64,000 bases of DNA, taken from the NCBI GenBank assembly GCA_016176335.1, contig JACOXI010000003.1, positions 124,001 to 188,000 on the forward strand, written 5' to 3'. How positions within the stretch are numbered: position 1 is the stretch's first letter; every line of letters begins with the position of its first letter. Made by a program: the position numbers and the translations under genes. This stretch comes from Candidatus Daviesbacteria bacterium (GTDB lineage Bacteria > Patescibacteria > Microgenomatia > Daviesbacterales > UBA10151). Of this stretch, positions 40,868-48,794 are shown piece after piece. The notes under the pieces are model-generated. The model worked only from the letters and a program-made list of their open reading frames with translations. It did not search any database and was not told where the DNA came from.

Positions 40868-41755
40868 ATGGAAAAAGCTATTTTAAAAACTTTAATTTAT
40901 GCTGATATTTTTGATTATCCGCTAAATACTTACGAAATTCATAAATGGTTGATTGGTAAAAAGGCTCGACTTCGGCAGGTAGAATCCGCCTTAGGCGGAT
41001 TAGTGCAAAGTGCAAAGCTCAAAGTACAAAGTGGATATTATTTTCTTCCCAGAAGAGATGGGTTGGTAGTAAAAAGGAAGCGTAGAGAAGAACAGTCAGA
41101 AAAGTATTTGCGAAAAGCACAGGTTTTAGCCTCACTTTTAAAGATCGTGCCCTGGATTAAACTGATAGGTGTTTCTGGTGGATTGGCGATGGGGAATGCC
41201 AGTAAGAGTGATGATATTGACCTTTTTATTATTACCAGTAAAAATCGCCTGTGGATTTCAAGGCTTTTGGCATTAGGATTGCTATCTTTAACAGGACAAA
41301 GGAGAAAAGTTGGGGATTTTGGCAGAAAAATTGCCGGAAAATTATGTTTAAATATCTTACTCGAAGAGGATAGATTAGAGCAAAACAATAAAGATATCTA
41401 TCTTGCACATGAGGTTTTACAAATGAGGGTTTTATGGCAAAGGGATGGGATTTATTCAAAATATCTTTCCGATAATGAATGGGCTTTCAAGTTTTTACCG
41501 AATTGGGTGGGAGAAAGAATCAAGAATAATGAATTAAGAATTAAGCATAAAAAGCATAATTCTTTATTCTTACCGCTTAATTCTACTTTGAACATTTTCG
41601 AGAGAATGGCACAAAAATTCCAACTTTGGTATATGCAAACTCCGCAAGGCATGGAGAGGATAGAAGATGGGGCGCTATATTTCCATCCGTTGGATTATAG
41701 GAGCAGAATACTTGATGCATACCAAAAGAAAGTAGTAAAACTTATCAGTCCTTGA
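40868..41755 (+). CDS. Nucleotidyltransferase-fold protein with repeat insertions
   Basis: 295 aa. The likely nucleotidyltransferase motif is GVSGGLAMGNASKSDDIDLF (GS...DxD type) at about residues 100-119, after a winged-helix-like N-terminus (KAILKTLIYADIFDYPLNTY). The substrate is unknown. Repeat DNA is present in frame: a perfect palindrome AATCCGCCTTAGGCGGATT at 40983-41001 followed by GCAAAGTGCAAAGCTCAAAG words (LVQSAKLKVQS), and an inverted repeat AAGAATAA/TTATTCTT at 41522-41571 (KNNELRIKHKKHNSLFL). The start codon directly follows a GAGCGAAGTCGAACC repeat. Its last codons overlap the groES control region. Confidence 0.65.
   Translation: MEKAILKTLIYADIFDYPLNTYEIHKWLIGKKARLRQVESALGGLVQSAKLKVQSGYYFLPRRDGLVVKRKRREEQSEKYLRKAQVLASLLKIVPWIKLIGVSGGLAMGNASKSDDIDLFIITSKNRLWISRLLALGLLSLTGQRRKVGDFGRKIAGKLCLNILLEEDRLEQNNKDIYLAHEVLQMRVLWQRDGIYSKYLSDNEWAFKFLPNWVGERIKNNELRIKHKKHNSLFLPLNSTLNIFERMAQKFQLWYMQTPQGMERIEDGALYFHPLDYRSRILDAYQKKVVKLISP
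40983..41001. repeat. Perfect 19-bp palindrome in coding sequence
   Basis: AATCCGCC-TTA-GGCGGATT, arms of 8 bp, in frame in the nucleotidyltransferase-like gene and translated as SALGGL. Confidence 0.85.
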
Positions 41756-41768
41756 CAAGTAGTGCTAA
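41742..41768 (+). promoter_or_regulatory. CIRCE-like HrcA operator of groES-groEL
   Basis: TTATCAGTC-CTTGACAAG-TAGTGCTAA. The CIRCE consensus is TTAGCACTC-N9-GAGTGCTAA; the left half agrees at 7 of 9 positions, the right at 8 of 9, and the spacing is exact. The -35 box TTGACA lies in the spacer, so a bound HrcA would block the promoter. Confidence 0.6.
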
Positions 41769-41781
41769 GTTCTGGTATAAA
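41752..41781 (+). promoter_or_regulatory. groES promoter
   Basis: TTGACA (41752-41757), 18-base spacer, TATAAA (41776-41781), with the groES ATG at 41816. The -35 overlaps the stop codon of the preceding gene. One of the best sigma-70-like promoters in the window. Confidence 0.75.
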
Positions 41782-41815
41782 TCATACTCGATCCTGCTCC
41801 ACTGTCGTCATTCAT

Positions 41816-42136
41816 ATGCCAAAAGTAAATAAAGGAAACAGTTCTAAAGTTTCGATCAAGCCCTTAATGGGTTATGTGTTAGTGCAACCTAGTGAGGCAG
41901 ATACCAAAACTGCATCAGGAATTATTTTGCCGGAATCTGCTCAAGAAAAACCAGCCCAAGGGAAAGTGTTGGCTTGTGGAGATGAGATGGTGATGGAAAA
42001 TGGCAAAACAGTCAAATGCCCGGTTAAAGTTGGAGATAAAGTAGTTTATAAAAAATGGGGTGGAGATGAGATAAAAGTGGAAGGAAAAGAATTAAAGCTA
42101 GTTAAGTTTGATGACTTAATGGCAATTTTGGAGTAA
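41816..42136 (+). CDS. groES: Co-chaperonin GroES
   Basis: 106 aa from the ATG at 41816 (MPKVNKGNSSKVSIKPLMGY). The GroES core is intact: VLVQPSEADTKTASGIILPE with the mobile loop, GKVLACGDEM, and VGDKVVYKKWGGDEIKVEGK. It caps GroEL. The N-terminus is about ten residues longer than usual. It is followed by two unknown genes and then groEL, and a CIRCE-like site overlaps the promoter. Confidence 0.95.
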   Translation: MPKVNKGNSSKVSIKPLMGYVLVQPSEADTKTASGIILPESAQEKPAQGKVLACGDEMVMENGKTVKCPVKVGDKVVYKKWGGDEIKVEGKELKLVKFDDLMAILE

Positions 42137-42141
42137 AAAAT

Positions 42142-42429
42142 ATGGGAGAAAGTATTAACAGACAACTTATAACACGAGAACAACAGGAGCAAGTATTTAA
42201 GAGGGCGGATGAGTTAATTGAAGGTGTTAACCATCGGCAGAGACTTCTGGGGCCAGATGATCCAGCGGGGCATGCTTACCGTTCTATAGTAGCTACACTG
42301 GCTGGTTTCAAATTAGGAATATTGGCAGCTTCCGGAGCACTAGATCCTGAGGCTTTTCTTGGAATGAAAGCAAATGATGTAGAGATAGTCAGTTTAGTAG
42401 CTAAATATCCAGAGGTATTAAAAAGGTAA
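42142..42429 (+). CDS. Hypothetical protein between groES and groEL (95 aa)
   Basis: No family recognised. It is helical and soluble: INRQLITREQQEQVFKRADE, GHAYRSIVATLAGFKLGILA, then a short acidic end. It starts 5 bases after groES and ends 4 bases before the next gene, so it is part of the chaperonin operon and should be heat-shock regulated with it. Either a chaperonin accessory factor or an unrelated insertion. Confidence 0.7.
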   Translation: MGESINRQLITREQQEQVFKRADELIEGVNHRQRLLGPDDPAGHAYRSIVATLAGFKLGILAASGALDPEAFLGMKANDVEIVSLVAKYPEVLKR

Positions 42430-42433
42430 AAAT

Positions 42434-42763
42434 ATGGCAGAAAGAAGAGGAGCACAAATGAGATCAGGAGCAGAAATTGAAGAAGCATTGAAGGCCTTAA
42501 AAATGGATTTGGGTCCTTTGGATCGCTTAGGTGATGTTGTATTGGGGGTTGTTCCAGGGATAGGTGACCCTGGTAGACAAAGAAGATTGGGGCGAATAGA
42601 AGCTTTAGAATGGGTTATGAAACAAAGAGGAAGCGGACCAACAGCTATAAATGATGTTATAAAGGGAGCAGGAAGAAGCGCTCTTTTAACAGGAAGTTTA
42701 CCAAAGATAGCAGTTCTGGGTTCAGAAGCCCAACTTGAGATTATGGGAGGAGGCCACGCATAG
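42434..42763 (+). CDS. Second hypothetical protein between groES and groEL (109 aa)
   Basis: No family recognised. It is basic and helical: AQMRSGAEIEEALKALKMDL, GVVPGIGDPGRQRRLGRIEA, LEWVMKQRGSGPTAIND. The middle PGIGDPGRQRRLGRIEALEW vaguely resembles helix-hairpin-helix-like or DUF4112-like sequences, but I do not assign it. It ends 3 bases before the groEL ATG and carries GGGAGGAGG in its last codons, which serves as groEL ribosome-binding site. Confidence 0.7.
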   Translation: MAERRGAQMRSGAEIEEALKALKMDLGPLDRLGDVVLGVVPGIGDPGRQRRLGRIEALEWVMKQRGSGPTAINDVIKGAGRSALLTGSLPKIAVLGSEAQLEIMGGGHA

Positions 42764-42766
42764 ATT

Positions 42767-44389
42767 ATGGCTAAAATATTAAAATTTGATTCAGAGGCAC
42801 GAGAGAAATTACTTAAAGGGGTTAATACCCTAACTGAAGCTGTGGCTACCACTTTAGGGCCCAAAGGCAGGAATGTGGCTTTGGATAAAAAGTGGGGAGC
42901 TCCCAATGTGGTGCATGATGGAGTGACAGTGGCCAAAGAAATAGATCTTGAAGATCCATTTGAAAATATGGGAGCTCAACTGATCAAAGAAGCAGCTTCA
43001 AAGACTAATGATGTGGCAGGAGACGGCACTACCACCGCCACTATTTTGGCCCAGGCCATGGTGTCCGAGGGCTTAAAAAATATTCAGGCCGGAGCAAATC
43101 CCATGATTCTCAAGCATGGCATGGAAAAAGCAGTCACCTCTTTGGTGGAAGAGTTAAAGAAAATGAGCAAGAAAATCTCCACCCAAGAGGAAATTGCTCA
43201 GGTGGCCACCATTGCCGCAGCAGATGCTGCGATTGGAAATCTTATTGCCGAGGCTTTGCAAAAGGTGGGTAAAGACGGAGTGGTGACTGTGGAGGAAGGA
43301 AAGACCATGGATATGACCTTAGATTATAAAGAAGGAATGGAGTTTGATAAAGGCTTTGTCTCCCCTTATTTTGTGACTGATACGGATAAAATGGAATCTT
43401 CTATTGAAGATGCCTATATTTTAATTACCGACAAAAAGATCTCTAGTGCTTCTGATCTGGTGCCGTTTTTGGAAAAATTTGTTCAAGTCAGCAAAAGTTT
43501 AGTGATCATTGCAGATGAGGTGGAAGGTGAAGCTTTGGCGCTTTTAGTGGTCAATAAACTTCGTGGCAGTTTTAATGTTTTAGCAGTCAAGGCTCCGGGG
43601 TTTGGTGATAGAAGAAAAGAAATGCTGGAGGACATTGCCATTTTGACCGGCGGCACTGTCTTGAGCGAAGATACCGGCAAAAAGTTTGAATCATTGGAGA
43701 TTGATGATTTGGGCAGAGCCGGCAGGGTGACTTCTGACAAAGATAATACCTTAATTGTTGATGGCAAAGGTAGTAAAGCCAAGATTGAAGGAAGAATTGC
43801 TCAAATCAGAAGAGAACTCGGGACTACTGATTCTGAATTTGATAAAGAGAAGTTGCAGGAAAGATTGGCCAAGCTGACAGGCGGAGTGGCTGTTGTTAAT
43901 GTGGGGGCAGCTACAGAGATTGAGCTTAAAGAGAAAAAAGAAAGAGTGATAGATGCGGTGGCAGCCACCAAGGCGGCCATTGAGGAAGGTATTGTGGCTG
44001 GTGGGGAAGTGGCTTTGCTAAGAGTAGCAAAAGTGTTGGATGATGTGGTGGTGGCAGGTGGAGAGGAAAAGGTGGGGGTGGAGATAGTTAAAAAAGCCTT
44101 GGAACAGCCATTCAGACAACTGGTTAAAAACGCCGGCATGGATGAGGGAATTGCCTTATCCAAAGTGACAGATGCAATTGGTAATATAGGGATTGATGCT
44201 TTGGATGGACAAGTTAAAGATTTAGTCAAAGCTGGGATTATTGATCCTGTCAAAGTGACCCGTTCTGCTTTGCAGAATGCAGCTTCCGTGGCTATTATGG
44301 TCATGACTACTCATGTTTTGGTAAGCGACAAACCAGAGCCTCCAGCTCCAACTCCTCCAATGCCTCCGGGTGGCATGGGTGAATATTAA
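42767..44389 (+). CDS. groEL: Chaperonin GroEL
   Basis: 540 aa with all GroEL hallmarks: AVATTLGPKGRNVALDKKWG, NDVAGDGTTTATILAQAMV, VKAPGFGDRRKEMLEDIAIL, AAIEEGIVAGGEVALLR. The C-terminus is Pro/Gly/Met-rich (PTPPMPPGGMGEY). It folds proteins in an ATP-driven double ring. It is the last gene of the groES operon. Confidence 0.98.
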   Translation: MAKILKFDSEAREKLLKGVNTLTEAVATTLGPKGRNVALDKKWGAPNVVHDGVTVAKEIDLEDPFENMGAQLIKEAASKTNDVAGDGTTTATILAQAMVSEGLKNIQAGANPMILKHGMEKAVTSLVEELKKMSKKISTQEEIAQVATIAAADAAIGNLIAEALQKVGKDGVVTVEEGKTMDMTLDYKEGMEFDKGFVSPYFVTDTDKMESSIEDAYILITDKKISSASDLVPFLEKFVQVSKSLVIIADEVEGEALALLVVNKLRGSFNVLAVKAPGFGDRRKEMLEDIAILTGGTVLSEDTGKKFESLEIDDLGRAGRVTSDKDNTLIVDGKGSKAKIEGRIAQIRRELGTTDSEFDKEKLQERLAKLTGGVAVVNVGAATEIELKEKKERVIDAVAATKAAIEEGIVAGGEVALLRVAKVLDDVVVAGGEEKVGVEIVKKALEQPFRQLVKNAGMDEGIALSKVTDAIGNIGIDALDGQVKDLVKAGIIDPVKVTRSALQNAASVAIMVMTTHVLVSDKPEPPAPTPPMPPGGMGEY

Positions 44390-44395
44390 ATCTGC

Positions 44396-44401
44396 TACAA
44401 T
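44396..44401 (+). promoter_or_regulatory. -10 box before the PH-domain gene; probable leaderless transcript
   Basis: TACAAT ending 8 bases before the ATG at 44410, right after groEL; no Shine-Dalgarno visible. Confidence 0.4.
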
Positions 44402-44409
44402 GTAGCTAA

Positions 44410-45003
44410 ATGGCCAAGTTTCATTATCGCGATTCTCCAATTCAGAAGCAAAAGGATGCTTTTAAAAAGTATCTGTCAGAGGATGAAGAGTTGGTTTTGG
44501 CAGCAGGTTTCTCCCAAGCTTACATCCGTTCAAAATTTATCATTTATCTTTTGTTTCCGGGTCTGCTTTTTGCAGGAATTGGTTTGGGATTAGGATGGCT
44601 TTTGGGTCTGGATAAAATTTGGGCTGCTATTTTGGCAGCAGGATTTTGGAGCGCAGCTGCCATCTTAAAAACAATGCATACATACCATTCAAACAGATAT
44701 TTATTAACAACAAGAAGGGTAATTATTAAAAAAGGAATTTTTGGGGTAAAACTTACCACAACATTATATGATAAAATTACCCACTTGGAGGTTGACCAAA
44801 CCATTATGGATCGTCTACTTTTGCACCACGGAAGTATTATTATCAATACAGCAGGAGTGACCAAAGGTGAAATTATTTTAAAATATGTGGATTACCCGCT
44901 AGAGCTTAAAAATCTTTTGGAAAGACTGATCAATCGCGAAAGGGAACAGTTTGGTTTGAGGAGTAGTCCTCTGCAAGCTGTTGAGGGAGAAATTATTTCG
45001 TAG
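44410..45003 (+). CDS. Bacterial PH-domain (bPH2-type) membrane protein
   Basis: 197 aa. Two membrane helices (about residues 42-62 and 64-88) are followed by a bacterial pleckstrin-homology-like domain: HSNRYLLTTRRVIIKKGIFG, TTTLYDKITHLEVDQTIMDR, GSIIINTAGVTKGEIILKYV. The family is often found in envelope stress or phospholipid contexts, without a defined biochemical role. It overlaps the M23 peptidase gene by 11 bases at the 3' ends. Confidence 0.8.
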   Translation: MAKFHYRDSPIQKQKDAFKKYLSEDEELVLAAGFSQAYIRSKFIIYLLFPGLLFAGIGLGLGWLLGLDKIWAAILAAGFWSAAAILKTMHTYHSNRYLLTTRRVIIKKGIFGVKLTTTLYDKITHLEVDQTIMDRLLLHHGSIIINTAGVTKGEIILKYVDYPLELKNLLERLINREREQFGLRSSPLQAVEGEIIS

Positions 45004-45541
45004 AAGCGGGCATATTGGGAATATCAGGAAGGATAGTTTGCGGATCAATATAATCCCCATCTTTAGTAATCTCCAAATGAGTGTGGGGGCCAGAAGTGCG
45101 ACCAGTTAAACCAACCTCACCAAGGGTATTCTGGGAGGTGATTTTATCTCCGACCTTAACATAAATCTTTCCCATATGGGCATATTTAGACTTAAAGCCG
45201 TTTTGGTGCACAACTTCCACAAAGTTGCCTAGACCAAAAAAGTCTCTGCCTACTTGAGAAACCTCGCCTGAAGTGACGGGATGAATCGGCATTCCCAAAC
45301 CAGCGGCAATATCTATTCCAGGATGCCAGGTAGAAAATCTGGTTGATAGGTAACCAGGATGCGGTAAGACCAAAGGTTGGGAAAAGGAAGCGGCAATGAT
45401 TTCTGCTTTTTGCTCTTGGTTTGAAGCTTGCACCAAAGATTGTTTAACAGGGGGTATCGCAAAAGTCGGATAATATCCTAATGATAAAATTCCAAAACAG
45501 ATAATTATTGACAGCCATCGAACTTTTTTTTGAGAAAACAT
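44993..45541 (-). CDS. M23-family metallopeptidase (LytM type), membrane-anchored
   Basis: 182 aa. An N-terminal anchor (LSIIICFGILSLGYYPTFAI) and a LytM domain with the zinc and catalytic residues: FSTWHPGIDIAAGLGMP (HxxxD) and GRTSGPHTHLEITKDG (HxH). It cuts peptide cross-links in peptidoglycan, or is a regulator of such an enzyme. The 5' region contains the hairpin GTACC/GGTAC (about 45558-45594) and short palindrome TGAGCTCA of unknown meaning. Confidence 0.9.
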   Translation of the reverse strand: MFSQKKVRWLSIIICFGILSLGYYPTFAIPPVKQSLVQASNQEQKAEIIAASFSQPLVLPHPGYLSTRFSTWHPGIDIAAGLGMPIHPVTSGEVSQVGRDFFGLGNFVEVVHQNGFKSKYAHMGKIYVKVGDKITSQNTLGEVGLTGRTSGPHTHLEITKDGDYIDPQTILPDIPNMPASTK

Positions 45542-45645
45542 TTTTCAAAACAAATCCCGTACCAGACGTGAGCTCATCGCCCAAAGACGGTACAGGACAG
45601 GTGCGTATAATAGCAAACTTGGGCTTAAAGGTCAAGTGTTTAGGG

Positions 45646-45651
45646 TATAAT
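45646..45651 (+). promoter_or_regulatory. -10 box before the PEGA/SH3 gene
   Basis: TATAAT 13 bases before the ATG at 45665; very short leader without Shine-Dalgarno. Confidence 0.4.
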
Positions 45652-45664
45652 TAAAATACTTCAA

Positions 45665-46465
45665 ATGAAAAAAACTATAGTTTATATTCTAATTTTTATT
45701 AGTATTTTAGCTTTGGTTTTAAGATTTAGCAGTGTGATAGTTGATATGTTGGGATTCAGGCAAAAAAGCGGTATTTCCGTTACTTCAACTCCAAAAGATG
45801 CAACAGTCTTTCTAAATAAGCGGGAAGTTGGCAAAACTCCTTATGAGATAGGAGATTTGGAAGTTTCGGAATATATCGTTAGATTGGAAAAAGATCAGGC
45901 TGTTTGGCAGGGAAATGTGAAATTGCACGGAGGGACCATGACTATTATAAATAGGGATCTGGCAAAAGATCTCACCTCTTCTGCGGGAGAAGTATTAACT
46001 TTAACTCGTGGTAAGGGGTTAACCATAATATCAAATCCAAATAATGCCAAAGTTTATATTGACAGTAAAGAGGAGGGGAATACTCCTTTGGATGTTGGTT
46101 CGGGAAATGGTGAACATACTATTTTAGTAGAGCACCCAAACTACGTCAAAAGAAGTATCAGAGCAACTTTGCCTGAAGGTTTTAACTTAACTATCTTTGT
46201 TGATTTGGCACTTTCCGAGGCTGATTTAAGTACTATCTCAACACCGGTAGTAAGAACTACCCCGGAGGTAATTGTGAAAACTACCCCAACGGGATTTTTA
46301 AGGGTTAGAGAGAAACCCTCGCTTGCTGGCCAAGAAATAGCGCAGGTAAGCGCAGGCGACACCCTGATCCTTTTGGAGGAATTAAGCGGTTGGGATAGAG
46401 TAAGACTGTCCGGTGGATTGGAAGGGTATGTCGCCTCAACCTATGTGGAAAAGAAAAATCCCTAA
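45665..46465 (+). CDS. Surface protein with two PEGA domains and an SH3b domain
   Basis: 266 aa. N-terminal membrane helix (TIVYILIFISILALVLRFSS), two PEGA repeats (ISVTSTPKDATVFLNKREVG / KTPYEI; LTIISNPNNAKVYIDSKEEG / NTPLDV), a Thr/Pro spacer and a C-terminal bacterial SH3 domain (GFLRVREKPSLAGQEIAQVS ... GWDRVRLSGGLEGYVAS). PEGA and SH3b domains bind wall components. It overlaps the UbiA gene stop by 4 bases. Confidence 0.88.
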   Translation: MKKTIVYILIFISILALVLRFSSVIVDMLGFRQKSGISVTSTPKDATVFLNKREVGKTPYEIGDLEVSEYIVRLEKDQAVWQGNVKLHGGTMTIINRDLAKDLTSSAGEVLTLTRGKGLTIISNPNNAKVYIDSKEEGNTPLDVGSGNGEHTILVEHPNYVKRSIRATLPEGFNLTIFVDLALSEADLSTISTPVVRTTPEVIVKTTPTGFLRVREKPSLAGQEIAQVSAGDTLILLEELSGWDRVRLSGGLEGYVASTYVEKKNP

Positions 46466-47394
46466 GCACCCAAGTAATAGTTAATACCGATTACCAAAAA
46501 AAGCCACAAAACTACTGTTGTCAGTAGAGGTTTGTCAGAAAGCAAGACTCGTTCAGGCGATTCCCCTTCCTTTTTTTCATAAATAATATACAGATATCTC
46601 ATGACTGCATAAATTACAACCGGGATTGTGACCATCAAAAATTTCGCCTCGGTAAAAGGTAAAGCAAGACCTCCTAATAAATTTGACACTAATTTGGTTG
46701 TTTGGATGGGAGGTTGCAAAAAGGCGAAGAAAGCATAAGTTAGCCAGGCAGCTGTTGCAAACATTGAAGTTAATATATCCAATAAGTTTTCCGGATAATG
46801 CAGTAAAGTTTCCCTATGACTTGGGGCTTGGCCCTGCATTAAAGTAAGTTCTGAACGTCTTTTTCCAATTGCCAAAAATAAGGCAAAGGAAGTAACAGAC
46901 AAAAGGAACCAGACATTCAAGTGTGCATCTATTGCCCAAACACCGCCGTACACTCGTAAAACAAATCCAGCGGCAATTACCAAAACATCTATTAAAATGA
47001 TCTGTTTCAAGATTACGGAATAGAACAGTTGTAGGATCAGATACGCCAAAGATGCAAAGAAAAATGCGGGAGAGAGTTTATAGGAAAGAGGAAGGGCAAC
47101 TATAATTGTAAAAAGAGCTAAACTGGTGGCTAAGGGAACAGGTACCAATCCTGATGCAATCGGCCGCTTTCTTTTAAAAGGATGTAACTTATCTCTGTCT
47201 ATGTCAAAAACGTCATTTAACAAATAGGTTGCGGAGGAGAAAGCGCAAAACAGGACAAAGGCAATGATACTGGTTGTTAGCGCATTTTGATCAAAAAGAG
47301 TACCTGAAAAAATCACAGCCGCAAAAACCGCAAAGTTTTTTATCCATTGTCGGGGCCTTGTTGATTTGATAATCCCCCAAAGAAGTTTAACCAT
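46462..47394 (-). CDS. UbiA-family prenyltransferase, DPPR-synthase-like
   Basis: 310 aa, about nine membrane helices. The signature SATYLLNDVFDIDRDKLHPF with KRKRPIASG contains the first Asp-rich motif, and GKRRSEL is the second one. This pattern is close to decaprenyl-phosphate phosphoribosyltransferases, which start decaprenyl-phosphoarabinose synthesis in actinobacteria. The neighbouring WecA/TagO-like gene, which it overlaps by 55 bases, also uses polyprenyl phosphate. Arabinose-type decoration is therefore possible, but other UbiA substrates cannot be excluded. Confidence 0.8.
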   Translation of the reverse strand: MVKLLWGIIKSTRPRQWIKNFAVFAAVIFSGTLFDQNALTTSIIAFVLFCAFSSATYLLNDVFDIDRDKLHPFKRKRPIASGLVPVPLATSLALFTIIVALPLSYKLSPAFFFASLAYLILQLFYSVILKQIILIDVLVIAAGFVLRVYGGVWAIDAHLNVWFLLSVTSFALFLAIGKRRSELTLMQGQAPSHRETLLHYPENLLDILTSMFATAAWLTYAFFAFLQPPIQTTKLVSNLLGGLALPFTEAKFLMVTIPVVIYAVMRYLYIIYEKKEGESPERVLLSDKPLLTTVVLWLFLVIGINYYLGA

Positions 47395-48425
47395 AGTATT
47401 GCGCCCAAAGTTACTGTTGCAATGACAATGCCTGCAAAGAGTTTGCCGGAAGAGGACAAACTTAAGGCCGCTGCCCCTAAGATAGCAGATGCCAATATAT
47501 AAAACAAGGATATCATCTTGTGAGATAACCCCTGTTCTAAAAGTTTATGGTGTAGGTGTCCCCTGTCTCCCCAAACAGGTGATTTGCCCTGTAGAACTCT
47601 TCTTACAAAAGTGTAGGCAAAATCAGTTGCAGGGATTAAAAGTACCAGTCCTGCTGTTGCCAATTTTGCCCCCGAAAGAATTGCCAGCGTTGCTATCATA
47701 AACCCTAAAATTGTTGAGCCTGAAAAACCGGGAAATATTTTTGCCGGATACCAATTAAACAACAGGAGGGAAAAGGAGACACCTGCCGTAATAAAAGAAA
47801 GTTTGGCAACGTTTGATTGAACAGGGTCCCCCAAAAGGTAGAGTTTTACAGATAAAAGACCCAAGATTAAACTGGCAATTGTTACAATTCCCGGCATCTG
47901 ACCATCCACACCTTTGGACCAGTTAATCATATTCATGACCCAAACGATCCAGATGATAGTTAACAAACTTGCCAAATTTATATCTATGGAGACCCCTAAA
48001 AAATTTAGGGAAAATGTGATGGTATCAAGATAAAGAATTCCTCCTAAGGGGTTGGTGATAAATTTTATGCCCACACCGCTTATTACCATCATTAGGCTCG
48101 CTATGAATTGAACAACTAATCTGATATAAGGGGAAAGATTTTGATACTTATCATCTAAAAGACCAATGATAAGTAAAATGATGAGGCCGGCAATTAAACC
48201 TGGCGTATAAGTTTGAAAAGGAATAAAAATTAAAATAGAAATCAAAAGACCAATGAAACAAGCTAAACCTCCTGCCCTGGGAACTATTCTTTTTTGCACA
48301 TGAGCAGGGTGCAATCTGACCTTTGGGTTGTCCAAAAGATTAAACTTATTGGCAATTTTTATTGTTGGAAAAAACGATAAGGAAGTTATCAGGAATGAAA
48401 AAATAGCTGGGATAAGAAATTCCAT
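47340..48425 (-). CDS. WecA/TagO-type polyprenyl-phosphate N-acetylhexosamine-1-phosphate transferase
   Basis: 361 aa from the ATG at 48425 (MEFLIPAIFSFLITSLSFFP); a longer N-terminus would overlap the upstream gene. About ten membrane helices. The family residues are seen in LLDDKYQNLSPYIRLVVQF (DD), NMINWSKGVDGQM (NxxNxxDG-like) and VWGDRGHLHHKLL (HIHH-like motif). It loads a sugar phosphate onto the lipid carrier to start a wall glycan. The C-terminus overlaps the UbiA gene start by 55 bases, suggesting joint translation. Confidence 0.88.
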   Translation of the reverse strand: MEFLIPAIFSFLITSLSFFPTIKIANKFNLLDNPKVRLHPAHVQKRIVPRAGGLACFIGLLISILIFIPFQTYTPGLIAGLIILLIIGLLDDKYQNLSPYIRLVVQFIASLMMVISGVGIKFITNPLGGILYLDTITFSLNFLGVSIDINLASLLTIIWIVWVMNMINWSKGVDGQMPGIVTIASLILGLLSVKLYLLGDPVQSNVAKLSFITAGVSFSLLLFNWYPAKIFPGFSGSTILGFMIATLAILSGAKLATAGLVLLIPATDFAYTFVRRVLQGKSPVWGDRGHLHHKLLEQGLSHKMISLFYILASAILGAAALSLSSSGKLFAGIVIATVTLGAILWLNFFGGLSNQQGPDNG

Positions 48426-48790
48426 TATGCAAAAATTAAAAATATTTTTATCACAGTTGTCAAAAAGATTAAAGTAATTATAAGTGATGCCAATATCAAG
48501 ATATTTTTGAAGAACCCTTGGGAAGGATGGAGATGCCAAATTAAAATTAAGTTTATCAGGTCAATTAAAGCAATAGTTGCAGGAATAATAAAAAATTGCT
48601 GGTGATAAACAAGCTGTGCATTACCCCAGGGAAGTGAGTAAAAGAGCGGAAGTTTGGGGGGTAAAAACTGAAAAAAGATTAAAATAAAAAAAGTAAGCAG
48701 TAAAGATAAACCTAAAGGTAAAGATGCAAGATAGAGGTATAAATTCTTATTTAAATTTTCAATGTAGAATTCGTTTTTAAACTGGGACAT
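48425..48790 (-). CDS. Small three-helix membrane protein
   Basis: About 121 aa from the Met at 48790 (MSQFKNEFYIENLNKNLYLY). It has three membrane helices (about 20-42, 60-85 and 95-120) and no known motif. It lies between the WecA/TagO and GT2 genes with a one-base overlap, and is probably a partner in the same glycan pathway. Confidence 0.65.
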   Translation of the reverse strand: MSQFKNEFYIENLNKNLYLYLASLPLGLSLLLTFFILIFFQFLPPKLPLFYSLPWGNAQLVYHQQFFIIPATIALIDLINLILIWHLHPSQGFFKNILILASLIITLIFLTTVIKIFLIFA

Positions 48791-48794
48791 AACT

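Noticed and set aside
45558..45594. Hairpin upstream of the M23 peptidase as a c-di-AMP (ydaO-type) riboswitch
   Set aside because: Only a GTACC/GGTAC stem and a TGAGCTCA palindrome are visible; the conserved ydaO core sequences are not present.
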